64,000 nt of DNA, taken from NCBI RefSeq assembly GCF_030296055.1, contig NZ_AP027370.1:1662501-1726500 (forward strand). The letters run 5' to 3'. A program made the translations under genes and the position numbers. The notes under the pieces were generated by a model. That model did not search any database, was not told the DNA's origin, and saw nothing but the letters and a program-made list of their open reading frames with translations. Source of the stretch: Hydrogenimonas cancrithermarum (GTDB taxonomy: Bacteria > Campylobacterota > Campylobacteria > Campylobacterales > Hydrogenimonadaceae). This document shows, piece by piece, positions 50,611 through 59,329 of this stretch. Position 1 is the first letter of the stretch. Each line of letters opens with the position of its first letter.

Positions 50611-51588
50611 TTACGCTCCGTTTTTTTCCCCTATTATACCATGGGCGGCGTCGATGACCTCCTGTGCCGAAATCCCTTTCATGCATTCATGCGTTTTGAT
50701 GGGACACGTCCGTTTCATGCAGGGTGCGCATTCGAGATCGTGACGGACGATGACGCTTTCGGGATTCATCCACTGGCAGGTCTCTTTGTGCTTTGTTGGG
50801 CCGAAGATCGCGACGGTAGGGATTTGGTAGGCGGCGGCGACGTGCATCGGCCCGCTGTCGCCGGTGATGAAGAGGTCGAGTCCGGCGATCGTGCTGCAGA
50901 GTTCAGGGATCGTCGTTTTTCCGGCGAGGTTGGTGACGTTTTTTATGCCTTTTTCACGAACCATCTTCTCGATATCACCCGCGATGTCTGTTTCCGCCGG
51001 GCCTCCGAAGATGACGATGTCGAACCGGCCGGCGAGCGCTGCGGCCACCTCGGCGAACTTTTCGGGGTACCACCGTTTGGCACTGCCGTAGGTGGCACCG
51101 GGGTTGATGCCCATGGCCGGCCGTTCGAACCGTTTGATGGGCCAGTCGAGCCGTAAAGGGCCGGGGGTGTCGTTTCGGCCGGTGACGATGTCGATGAATG
51201 CCTGGTATTTTTCGACCTGGTGAGTGGTGGTGAGAGGGTGAGAAGGTGAGAGGGTGAGAAGGTTTTTGTCGTAAACGTATCTTTTTGGGGTGCCGGTGAG
51301 ATAGAGCAGGGCTTTGGAATAGAGGTGGCTGCGGAAGCTTACGGCGATATCGTGCGGGCCGATGGTTTTGGCAAGTCTGTAGACGTTCAGGGGGCGGAAA
51401 CCGTCCGCTTTGGTCTTGTCGACGATAACGCTGTCCACACGTGGATGCGCTTTCAACGCTTCGGTGCTGACGTAGGAGCCCAGAAGCGTCACCTCGGCAT
51501 CCGGGTAGGCGGCGAAAAGGTTTTCGAGCGCGGGTGTCGTCATGACGGCGTCGCCGAGCCATGTGGGAAGTTCGATGAGCAGTTTCAT
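50611..51588 (-). CDS. waaF: LPS heptosyltransferase II
   Basis: 325 residues, GT9 family. LLIELPTWLGDAVMTTPALE at the N-terminus, INPGATYGSAKRWYPEKFAE, LFITGDSGPMHVAA and ATFGPTKHKET-like IFGPTKHKETC with CAPCMKRTC. Adds the second inner-core heptose. An octamer array adds LTLSPSHPLTTTH near residue 110, between the two Rossmann halves. Confidence 0.94.
   Translation of the reverse strand: MKLLIELPTWLGDAVMTTPALENLFAAYPDAEVTLLGSYVSTEALKAHPRVDSVIVDKTKADGFRPLNVYRLAKTIGPHDIAVSFRSHLYSKALLYLTGTPKRYVYDKNLLTLSPSHPLTTTHQVEKYQAFIDIVTGRNDTPGPLRLDWPIKRFERPAMGINPGATYGSAKRWYPEKFAEVAAALAGRFDIVIFGGPAETDIAGDIEKMVREKGIKNVTNLAGKTTIPELCSTIAGLDLFITGDSGPMHVAAAYQIPTVAIFGPTKHKETCQWMNPESVIVRHDLECAPCMKRTCPIKTHECMKGISAQEVIDAAHGIIGEKNGA
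50633..50638 (-). promoter_or_regulatory. -10 box of Uma2 gene 2
   Basis: TATAAT (minus strand) 24 bp before the ATG, inside the end of waaF, mirroring the promoter of Uma2 copy 1. Confidence 0.45.
51229..51264. repeat. Octamer array, GGTGAGAG/GGTGAGAA units, in waaF
   Basis: GGTGAGAG and GGTGAGAA alternate twice. Same unit type as S23 element 3, 4 kb away. Translated in frame. Confidence 0.92.
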
Positions 51589-53417
51589 TTGACGAACCTT
51601 CGGTTCTGGTTGAGCACTTCGAGGATGTAGCGGTTGGCGTTGGGGTCTTTAGGATAGGGGATCGGTTTGTAGGTAATGGTGTCGTAGACCCGGGTTTTGA
51701 GAATCTCGTTCGGAAGATTCGAGAAGACGAGGGTGTATTTCGGTGTGATGATGGCGTTTTTGTACCAGTTGCCGCAGGTGGTGAAATCTCTGCGGTAGTC
51801 GTCCGCGAGAAGGTCTTTGCCGTTGGAGAAGTCGGCGAAGTCGTTCGTGACGCCGATCTTTCGCATCAGGGTCGGCATCAGGTCGATGCTCGAAGCGAGT
51901 GTGTCGATCTTTCGGGATGCGAGGCCGGGGACTTTCATGATGAGCGGGGAGTTCGTCTGCTCGATGTCGAAGGCGCTGTTGTGGCCGAGCAGGCCGAACT
52001 CGTAATACTCCTGTCCGTGGTCCGAGGTGAAGATGACGATGGCGTTTTCGTAGAGTCCTTTGGCTTTCAGTTTTTCGATCATCATTCCGATGAGGTGGTC
52101 GGAATAGTGGACGGCGTTTTTGTACTGGTTGAAGAGTTCGGTGCGGTCCTCTTCGCTCGCCGTCGCGTAGTTGACCTCACCGGCACCGTCGGGCTGGAAT
52201 TTCGCGAAATCTTCGGGATAGGAGTTGCCGTGCGGGCCGTCGAGGAAGACGAAGGAGAAGATCGGCTGCGAGCCGTTTTTGTCGTCGATCCACTTCAGCC
52301 AGCTTTGGGTGAGAGCTCTGTCTTTTTCCCAGGGAAGGCCGGGGAACTGGTCGTGAATACGCTCTTTCACATCGTAGTAGACGGTCTGTTTGAACTCCGG
52401 CCAGCTGGTGTCGGTACTCGAGAAGATGCCGATGTCGTAGTCCAGTCGTTCGAGCGCTTTGAAAAAGACCGGGCCCGTTTTGGCGTTGAGAAAGGTGAAC
52501 CAGTAGGCGGAGTTGAGTCCGTAGAAGAGCGAGAAGATGCCAAAGCGTGTCGTATTGCCGCCGCTTCGGTTGTTGGTGAACCAGAGTGCGTCCTGGCTGA
52601 AGCGAAGGATGTTGGGGGTGACGGCGGCATCGAGGATGTCGTTGCGTACGGCGTCGGAGGCGAAGATGAAGATATGCACGGGTTTGGGGTGCGGAATCTC
52701 GATGGGTTTGAGCGGGTAGACGACTTTGGCATCGCTTTTGACACCGACGTCGGCACTTTTGCGTTCGGCCGCATGGAGTCCAAAGCGCTTCTCCATGAAC
52801 CGTGTGAAGGTGAGCGGCTGGTAGAGTGGGATCGGCTTGGTGCTCTCCAGGATCTTGTCGTTGGCGTACATGTTGGCGAAACCGTAGTAGACCTTCTCCG
52901 TCAGTGCGACGAGCAGGACGATGGGTGCGACGACACGGTTGAATGTTCGGTTCCAGCCTTCAAGAAGGGGTGCCTCTTTTCTCTTCAGAAAACGCAGAAG
53001 CCAGAGTTCGAAGGTGACAAAGGCGACAAAGTAGCCAATGGTGATGAGAACGGGGCCCGAGCCGGTCTGGATGCTGTCGAACGCGGCCGGCGACATCAGG
53101 ATGTTGAGCACCATTCCGTTGATGTGAAACTTCCAGATACGAAAGATGAAAAAGTCGAGTAGCAAGGCGAAGTTCGTCAGTGTAAAGAGAGCGACAAGCA
53201 GCGGCAGCATCACCTTCTCGAAACGGAACAATGGACGCAGCAGGAGAAAATAGGCCAGATAGAGCATCGCCGAGGTGGAGAGGGCGGCCGGAACCGTGAA
53301 AAGCAGCGTATCGTTGTCGTGGTTGAAGATCAGGAAAAGGAGAAAAAAGAGTGTCGTGACAAAAAAGTTGGCTTTGAAAAAGAGTGTCAGGGTCGTAATG
53401 TTTTTTTTGTTTTGCAT
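51585..53417 (-). CDS. YejM-like inner-membrane protein with sulfatase-fold domain
   Basis: 610 residues. Five membrane segments in the first ~190 residues (DUF3413-like), then a periplasmic alkaline-phosphatase/sulfatase-like domain (FIFASDAVRNDILDAAVTP, FVFLDGPHGNSYP, IVFTSDHGQEYYEFGLLGHN). E. coli YejM/PbgA is a regulator of LPS synthesis rather than an enzyme; here the HGQE motif is kept. Overlaps waaF by 4 bases. Confidence 0.85.
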   Translation of the reverse strand: MQNKKNITTLTLFFKANFFVTTLFFLLFLIFNHDNDTLLFTVPAALSTSAMLYLAYFLLLRPLFRFEKVMLPLLVALFTLTNFALLLDFFIFRIWKFHINGMVLNILMSPAAFDSIQTGSGPVLITIGYFVAFVTFELWLLRFLKRKEAPLLEGWNRTFNRVVAPIVLLVALTEKVYYGFANMYANDKILESTKPIPLYQPLTFTRFMEKRFGLHAAERKSADVGVKSDAKVVYPLKPIEIPHPKPVHIFIFASDAVRNDILDAAVTPNILRFSQDALWFTNNRSGGNTTRFGIFSLFYGLNSAYWFTFLNAKTGPVFFKALERLDYDIGIFSSTDTSWPEFKQTVYYDVKERIHDQFPGLPWEKDRALTQSWLKWIDDKNGSQPIFSFVFLDGPHGNSYPEDFAKFQPDGAGEVNYATASEEDRTELFNQYKNAVHYSDHLIGMMIEKLKAKGLYENAIVIFTSDHGQEYYEFGLLGHNSAFDIEQTNSPLIMKVPGLASRKIDTLASSIDLMPTLMRKIGVTNDFADFSNGKDLLADDYRRDFTTCGNWYKNAIITPKYTLVFSNLPNEILKTRVYDTITYKPIPYPKDPNANRYILEVLNQNRRFVK

Positions 53418-53420
53418 GGT

Positions 53421-54182
53421 CTACTTTGTTTTAATCGCTTTTCGATGAAGTTCGATGAGTTTTGCGTATTTGAGATAGGAAGCCGTCGATTTCGCTATGC
53501 AGATGGTCATGCCATCCAGGCCTTCGAGGAATCCAAGTTTGAAAACGTAGAATTTGACAAACGAGAAAAGGCCGTGGAAAAAGGGTGAAAAGGGAGAGGC
53601 GCTTTTACCGTGTTTGTAGAGTTCCTGTGCCGACCAGCTGGAGTAGCTGTTGAGTTTTGACATCATCTCCTCGATCGAGTCGTAGGTATAGTGAACGATG
53701 TGTGCGTCGAGTCGATCGTAGTTTTCCGATTCGATTTTCGAGTGGACTTTGACCGGTTTGAAGTCTGTTTTGGTTTTGTCGAAAAGGCGGCGGACATAGT
53801 CCGGGTACCATCCGGCATAGCGGATCCATCTGCCGTTGAGAAAGTTTTTCCGCTTGAATTCGAATGCTTCGTAGGGGGTGTTTTCGAAGTCGATCTGCCG
53901 GATGGCGTTCACCATATCTTTATCGAGGCGCTCGTCGGCATCGAGATTCAGCACCCATTTGTGTTTGCAGTGGGGAAGGCCGATACTGCGTTGAGGCCCG
54001 TCCCCCAAAAAAGCCTGCCGGATGACGAGAGCCCCCATTTTTTCGGCGAGTTCGATGGTTCCGTCTTCGCTGTAGGAGTCGACGACGACGATATCGTCGC
54101 ATACCTGGAACATCGAGGCGAGGCACGCTTCGATGTTTTTTTCCTCGTTGTACGTGATAACCAGTCCGCTGATTTTTTTCAC
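53421..54182 (-). CDS. Glycosyltransferase family 2 (WaaE-like)
   Basis: 253 residues. ISGLVITYNEEKNIEACLAS at the N-terminus, IVVVDSYSEDGTIELAEKMG, LNLDADERLDKDMVNAI. LPS core-type GT2 of the WaaE kind. Donor unknown. Overlaps the GT25 gene by 4 bases. Confidence 0.9.
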   Translation of the reverse strand: MKKISGLVITYNEEKNIEACLASMFQVCDDIVVVDSYSEDGTIELAEKMGALVIRQAFLGDGPQRSIGLPHCKHKWVLNLDADERLDKDMVNAIRQIDFENTPYEAFEFKRKNFLNGRWIRYAGWYPDYVRRLFDKTKTDFKPVKVHSKIESENYDRLDAHIVHYTYDSIEEMMSKLNSYSSWSAQELYKHGKSASPFSPFFHGLFSFVKFYVFKLGFLEGLDGMTICIAKSTASYLKYAKLIELHRKAIKTK

Positions 54183-54949
54183 GATCGATCCATTATGAAG
54201 TTTTCGATGCGTTTTTTGCTCAGATTCGTGGTGACGTACTCATGGTATCTCTGTTTGAAAAACCAGGCGATCTGTCCGGCGACTCCGGTGCGTCTGTTTC
54301 CACTCAGGAAAGAGTCGAACATTCCGTTCTTGCTGCCTTGGAGGGCGAGGGGAGGTTGAAGCCAGTAGATATCGATGAAACCATGCTGTGACATTTTGGT
54401 GTGCATATGGTCGATAGGGTAGTCATATTTGTTGAGCTCGAGAAATTCGAGCATCTTTTTCGCCGCCTCCAGATTGACGATATAGGCTCCCGTTCTTTTG
54501 GTTTTCTTCGCTTTATAGAGATATTTGTCTCTTTTTCTGAAATAGAGGGGGACATATTCGAAAGCCTCTTCGATATTGATGAGAAAAGGGGCCGTCTCCG
54601 TGAAATCTTTCAGGTAGCGGGTCAATTTTTTCCTGAAATTCTTTTTCAGAATGACATCGTCTTCGAATACGAGCGCGTAGGGGATCTCTTTTTGAACCAT
54701 TTCTCTGTAGACAAGAATGTGTTTGTAGGTGCATGACATCGCCGCCTTGCCCTCTTTGAAGATATCTCCTTTTGCAAAATGCTTTTCGATGATATCGTCG
54801 GTCAAATCGGAAATATCGCCGTCCAATATGTAGTTGAAATGCGGTATATCCCTTTGGGGAAGATGTTTGTCGATATGTTTTTTTCTCTCTTCATACCCTT
54901 TTCTGACATGAATGACATAGACATGTTCGAAAATTTCATCGATCTGCAT
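54179..54949 (-). CDS. Glycosyltransferase family 25 (LPS)
   Basis: 256 residues from ATG 54949 (GGAG 7 bp upstream; the frame is open to 55072 but without a better start). HVYVIHVRKGYEERKKHIDK, LVFEDDVILKKNF with the metal DxD-like EDD, and TGAYIVNLEAAKKMLE, as in LPS galactosyl- and glucosyltransferases of GT25. Confidence 0.9.
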   Translation of the reverse strand: MQIDEIFEHVYVIHVRKGYEERKKHIDKHLPQRDIPHFNYILDGDISDLTDDIIEKHFAKGDIFKEGKAAMSCTYKHILVYREMVQKEIPYALVFEDDVILKKNFRKKLTRYLKDFTETAPFLINIEEAFEYVPLYFRKRDKYLYKAKKTKRTGAYIVNLEAAKKMLEFLELNKYDYPIDHMHTKMSQHGFIDIYWLQPPLALQGSKNGMFDSFLSGNRRTGVAGQIAWFFKQRYHEYVTTNLSKKRIENFIMDRS

Positions 54950-55010
54950 AGCGCTCCGTTTAATTGTCTGGTGTGAGATAGTTTCTAAATAAAGCGATAT
55001 TTTAGCATAT

Positions 55011-55039
55011 TTGCAGATAGGTGGTTCAGAGGGTATAAT
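55011..55039 (+). promoter_or_regulatory. Sigma-70-type promoter of the cytidylyltransferase-LicD pair
   Basis: TTGCAG (55011-55016), a 17-bp spacer and TATAAT (55034-55039), with a 60-nt leader to the first gene. Confidence 0.65.
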
Positions 55040-55098
55040 AATGAAATTTTTCATAAAATTTATTTGAAACATACGACAAAGGCAGGGCGGATTAGTAA

Positions 55099-55557
55099 AT
55101 GGGCAAAACGATTATCACATATGGAACGTTCGATCTGTTTCATATAGGGCATCTGAAACTGTTGAAACGACTGAAGGAGATGGGTGACCGGCTGATCGTA
55201 GGTGTTTCGACAGATGAATTCAATGCATTGAAGGGGAAGAGAACCTTGATTCCGTATGAACAGCGAGCGGAAATAGTCGGTGCCATCAAATATGTCGATG
55301 AGGTGATTCCGGAAAAAAGCTGGGATCAGAAGATCGACGATATCAGGCGTTTGAATGTCGATGTTTTCGCGATTGGAAACGATTGGGCGGGTAAGTTCGA
55401 TTTTCTGAAAGAGTATTGCGAGGTTGTCTATCTGGAACGGACCAAAGGCATCTCTTCGTCGCAATTGAAAAACGTTCTGACCTCCGTATCGGTCTCCAAA
55501 GAAGAGCTTTTGAAGGCGTTTGAAGTGCTCGAACAGCTGAAAAACGATTTGGCATAG
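55099..55557 (+). CDS. Glycerol-3-phosphate cytidylyltransferase-like (TagD type)
   Basis: 152 residues. YGTFDLFHIGHLKLLKRLKE, the nucleotidyltransferase HxGH, TDEFNALKGKRTLIPYEQRA and ERTKGISSSQLK. Would activate an alcohol phosphate (glycerol phosphate, or perhaps another) as a CDP derivative. Paired with licD. Confidence 0.9.
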   Translation: MGKTIITYGTFDLFHIGHLKLLKRLKEMGDRLIVGVSTDEFNALKGKRTLIPYEQRAEIVGAIKYVDEVIPEKSWDQKIDDIRRLNVDVFAIGNDWAGKFDFLKEYCEVVYLERTKGISSSQLKNVLTSVSVSKEELLKAFEVLEQLKNDLA

Positions 55558-55575
55558 AATCGATAGGAAAATCAC

Positions 55576-56427
55576 GTGAATGAAACTGTACAACAAAATG
55601 AAAACGATTTCGTCATTTCGGACGAACTGTTGAAGGATGCGCAAGCTGTCATGTTCGATCTTCTCAAAGAGATCGACAGAATATGCAAAAAACACGATAT
55701 AAAGTATTGGCTCGACGGTGGCACGCTGCTCGGAGCCGTACGTCACCAGGGATTCATCCCGTGGGATGATGATATCGATATCGCGATGATGCGGGAGGAT
55801 TATACCCGTTTTATGGAAGTGGCTCCGAAAGAGCTGCCGGAGAATATGTTTCTGCAGACGAAAGAGACGGACCCGGGCTATTTCAACCTGGTCGCACGTA
55901 TGAAAGTGAGAGACAAAAACAGTCTGATCCTGGAGGATTTCGAAAGCGGAGACGAACCCTACCATTTGGGGCTTTTTGTCGATATTTTTCCCTACGATCA
56001 CCTCCCTTCGGAAAAATCGAAAAGAAAATTCTACAAGTATTTGAGTAAAAAGATCATCAAGTTTCAAAAATTCAAACTGGAAAAAAAGGGGTTGTTCAAG
56101 GATGGAAATGTGATCTATTTTCTGCTCGGCCCATTTTTTTCTTACACCTTTTTGGAAAATACGCTGCAGAGGATGATCGAAAAAACAAACAGGGAAAATA
56201 GTGAAGTGATCGGCTTTGGGCTCGATTGTGTCTTGACGAGAGTTTACGACAAAAAAGAGTTTTTCCCTCTCGACGATCTTCCTTTTGTCGAAGGCGATTT
56301 CCCCGTTCCGAAAAACTGGGACTATTATCTTCGTACGACATATGGTGACTATATGCAGTTGCCGCCGGAAGAGGAGCAGCGTCCGCGGCATATCAAGAAG
56401 TGTATCCCCCGATTGAATCAATCCTGA
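55576..56427 (+). CDS. LicD-family phosphotransferase
   Basis: 283 residues from GTG 55576 (AGGAAA upstream). YWLDGGTLLGAVRHQGFIPW followed by DDDIDIAMMREDY is the LicD nucleotidyltransferase-fold signature. LicD proteins attach phosphocholine or similar head groups from CDP-alcohols to sugars. With the preceding cytidylyltransferase this predicts a phospho-substituent on LPS. Ends overlap the convergent sulfatase-like gene by 10 bp. Confidence 0.92.
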   Translation: MNETVQQNENDFVISDELLKDAQAVMFDLLKEIDRICKKHDIKYWLDGGTLLGAVRHQGFIPWDDDIDIAMMREDYTRFMEVAPKELPENMFLQTKETDPGYFNLVARMKVRDKNSLILEDFESGDEPYHLGLFVDIFPYDHLPSEKSKRKFYKYLSKKIIKFQKFKLEKKGLFKDGNVIYFLLGPFFSYTFLENTLQRMIEKTNRENSEVIGFGLDCVLTRVYDKKEFFPLDDLPFVEGDFPVPKNWDYYLRTTYGDYMQLPPEEEQRPRHIKKCIPRLNQS

Positions 56428-58436
56428 CGTTTTTTCAATAGAGATTTGGCGATATAGTCAGTCACGGCGATGGCCGCTCTTCTGTAACGATCGCACGCAC
56501 TTTGTGCGTCGTTTTGTGGTTTTCCCGCGAAGAAGGCGCCTGCTTTGGAGATGACGATGCCCGATTCGTTGAGCCCGCAGTGGAGCCGGGTGTCGTCGAG
56601 CAGGCTGCTTCCGACCGAGAGGTAGTCGGTGTCGGAGAGGGTCAGGCCGTAGAGTGTGGCCATCAGGTCCTTGTGGGAGCCGGGGACGCTCGTGTCGATC
56701 TTTTCGGGGCGGATGGCGGGTGGCAGATAGAGATAGAAGGGGATCTTTTTCGACTCTTCGGCGAAGTTGTCGTAGCTCATGACCCCTTCGATCGTGTTGT
56801 TGTCGGCGGTGATGACGACGACGGTGTTTTGGGCCAGTTCGCCGTTTTTTATGGCATCGAGGAATTTTCCCGCCATGTCGAGCGCGTACTGGTAGTCGTA
56901 GAGGCGTTTTCGTATCAGCTCGATATCTCCGCGCAGATGTTTTTTCAGTTCGGGGCTTATTTTCAGCGGTTTGGGTTTGTACCCTTTGTAGAGTTCGTAT
57001 GGCGGGTGGTTGTTGGTGGTCATGGCGTAGATGAACTGCGGCTGTGTCGCCCGTTTCAGTTTCAGGAGGATGTACTCGTAGAGGAACTGGTCGTAGACGC
57101 CCCAGTCGTGGAAATCCTCTCTTTTGAGATGAAGGGTGCTCGCGATTTTGGCTTTGCCTTCGATGCTGTCGAAGCCCTGTTTGGAGAAGAAGCTGCCGAC
57201 GTTGCGCCACGAGAGGTCGCCGCCGTACATGAAGGTCGTTTCATACCCGCTTTTTCGGTAGACCTTCGCCGCGGCGGTCGGGAACGAGCTGTTTTGGTAG
57301 ATACTCTGGCCGTAGGGGATCGTTCCGGGGCGGGCGGTAAGGTTGAGAAGCATCGGTTCCATCGAGACGATCGTGCCGTTGGCGGCGGAGATGAAATGGG
57401 TGAAGAGAGTGTCTTCGTCGAAATGTTTTTTGAGACTGCGCAGGATGTCGAAGCTCTCGCTCTGGTACTTCGTGATCGGCAGGCCGAAACTCTCGACCAT
57501 GATGACGACGACATGGGGTTTGAGCTTCTCCAAAAGCGGGTTTTTGGGCGTCGTCTCTTTCAGCGAGGCGAGAAGGTCGGAGGGGTCGACCTCCTTTTTG
57601 CCCGTGACGATTTTGAAAGCATCTTCGATATGGCCGGCGAATCCCATCGCTTCGATGAAATCCTGGTCGGCGTTTTGGCTCTTTTTATACTGCTCGATCG
57701 CTTTGGCCATGGCGAAGACGCCGTTTCTGGAGATCAGGTTGACGAAATGGTTGCCGGAGATATCTTTGGTCCAGTGGAAGATGGGAAAAATCCCCAGGGA
57801 ACCGCGGATGGCCAGGAAGGTCGCCACCAAAAGTATGAAGAGCAGGGTGCTCTGTCCGACGATGCCGTGGGATTTTTTCGCCGGCAGCAGGGGGCGGCAG
57901 ATGATTTGGCGTACCGTGAGGTAGAGCGAAGCGGTGTATCCCAGTGCCATCGCGAAGATAAGCGGGAGATTGTAGTTCTTTTGGGCGATTTTGAGCAGGG
58001 CGGCGGTGTCGTCGTCGAAAATGCCGAAGATCCAGAGGGTGATGTGTTCTCCGAAGTAGGAGAAGTAGGCGTAGTCGGCCGCGAGAATGAGCGAAACAAG
58101 AAGATAGACAACGAAAAAATAACCGAACAGGGCACGTTGCAGCCAGATCGGGGCGATGCGGTTTTTAAGGAAGGCGGCGGCGATGAAGAGCAGGACCGGC
58201 AATACATAGGCGAACCCGAGAATGGAGAGGTCCAGACGCATTCCGAACCAAAAAGCTGCGACGATCTCGTTCATCGGAACATCCGACAGGGATGTGGGGG
58301 TGAACGAGATGAAAAGGGCCGCCCTGAATATGGTCATGACCAAAAGAAAAAGAAGCTGCAGCAGCAGGGTACGTTTGACGAGGGTGACGATCTGCTCGAA
58401 GGTCAGATGTTTCAAAGTCGAAGATGGGTGTTTCAC
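56418..58436 (-). CDS. LTA synthase-like sulfatase-fold membrane protein
   Basis: 672 residues from GTG 58436, which overlaps the upstream stop as GTGA. About five membrane segments in the first 220 residues, then a large periplasmic alkaline-phosphatase-fold domain (KPHVVVIMVESFGLPITKYQ, SAANGTIVSMEPMLLNL with the nucleophile Thr, MTTNNHPPYELYKGY, VVVITADNNTIEG). Family enzymes transfer glycerol phosphate or phosphoethanolamine. The terminal 23 residues near YRRAAIAVTDYIAK are helical. Confidence 0.88.
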   Translation of the reverse strand: MKHPSSTLKHLTFEQIVTLVKRTLLLQLLFLLVMTIFRAALFISFTPTSLSDVPMNEIVAAFWFGMRLDLSILGFAYVLPVLLFIAAAFLKNRIAPIWLQRALFGYFFVVYLLVSLILAADYAYFSYFGEHITLWIFGIFDDDTAALLKIAQKNYNLPLIFAMALGYTASLYLTVRQIICRPLLPAKKSHGIVGQSTLLFILLVATFLAIRGSLGIFPIFHWTKDISGNHFVNLISRNGVFAMAKAIEQYKKSQNADQDFIEAMGFAGHIEDAFKIVTGKKEVDPSDLLASLKETTPKNPLLEKLKPHVVVIMVESFGLPITKYQSESFDILRSLKKHFDEDTLFTHFISAANGTIVSMEPMLLNLTARPGTIPYGQSIYQNSSFPTAAAKVYRKSGYETTFMYGGDLSWRNVGSFFSKQGFDSIEGKAKIASTLHLKREDFHDWGVYDQFLYEYILLKLKRATQPQFIYAMTTNNHPPYELYKGYKPKPLKISPELKKHLRGDIELIRKRLYDYQYALDMAGKFLDAIKNGELAQNTVVVITADNNTIEGVMSYDNFAEESKKIPFYLYLPPAIRPEKIDTSVPGSHKDLMATLYGLTLSDTDYLSVGSSLLDDTRLHCGLNESGIVISKAGAFFAGKPQNDAQSACDRYRRAAIAVTDYIAKSLLKKRQD

Positions 58437-59329
58437 GTGTTGTAGAGTTCTCCGTATTGGTCTTTCCAGCGGCGATGGAGCCAGAACCACTCCTCCGGTT
58501 TGTTGCGGATCGCGCGTTCGATCGCATCCGACTGTGCTTGGATGTTACGGCGCATATCTTCGTCTTTGTCCTCCGTCTTTTCGACTTCCAGCGGCGGATA
58601 GAAGGTGATGGTGAAGGTTTTGTGGTCTTCGCTGGTGATGAAGGTGGGGATGATGATGGCGTCGAGGCGCCGTGCCAGCAGTGCGACCGCCATGGTGTGG
58701 CGCGCTTTTTTGCCGAAAAAGTCGACGAGGATCCCTTCGTTTCTCGTCGTGTTCTGGTCGACGAGGAGCCCCACGGCACGCCCCTCTTTCAACGCTTTGA
58801 TGAGCGGTTTCATCGCACCCTGTTTTGGGATGAGCTCCACATCGAACTGTTGGCGGTTTCTTTCCAGGATCGTGTTCATCGTTTTCGAGTCGAGGGGGCG
58901 CCCTACGACGGAGATGGGAAGGTCGAACTTCACGGCGGTGGCGAGGGGAAGAATCTCCCAGTTTCCGTAGTGGGCCGTCATGAAGATGATGGGTCTGCCG
59001 CTCTTTTTGGCTTTTTCGAGGATCTTACCGTTTTCGAACCGGACTTTCGAGAGCAGCGCCTCTTTCGAGATCCCCTGGTTCTGCACGAAGTCGGCCAGGT
59101 TGAAGAGCATGTTTTCATAGCACTTTTCGACGATGCGCTCTTTCTCTTCGTCGCTCATCGTTTCGCCGAATGCCAGGTCGAGGTTGACCCTCGCAATGCG
59201 GCGATGTTTCGCATCGAGCCAATAGGCGAGTTTCGCCAACCCTTTGAGGACCGGGAACTTGACGGCGTCGGGGGTGCGGCGGACGATCCACTGAAAGAGG
59301 TTGAAGGCGGCGAGGTAGAGGGCATCCAT
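58433..59329 (-). CDS. lpxL: Lipid A late acyltransferase (LpxL/HtrB family)
   Basis: 298 residues. A membrane-associated N-terminus, FMTAHYGNWEILPLATAVKF with the catalytic H-x4-E, VVGRPLDSKTMNTILERNRQ and LVDQNTTRNEGILVDFFGKK. Adds a secondary acyl chain to lipid A. Start MDALYLAAFNLF at 59329 overlaps waaC's last base. Confidence 0.92.
   Translation of the reverse strand: MDALYLAAFNLFQWIVRRTPDAVKFPVLKGLAKLAYWLDAKHRRIARVNLDLAFGETMSDEEKERIVEKCYENMLFNLADFVQNQGISKEALLSKVRFENGKILEKAKKSGRPIIFMTAHYGNWEILPLATAVKFDLPISVVGRPLDSKTMNTILERNRQQFDVELIPKQGAMKPLIKALKEGRAVGLLVDQNTTRNEGILVDFFGKKARHTMAVALLARRLDAIIIPTFITSEDHKTFTITFYPPLEVEKTEDKDEDMRRNIQAQSDAIERAIRNKPEEWFWLHRRWKDQYGELYNT

Noticed and set aside
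56502-58445. 647-codon frame opposite the LTA synthase-like gene
   Set aside because: Antisense shadow caused by codon bias; no start context or domain, while the minus strand carries a full enzyme.
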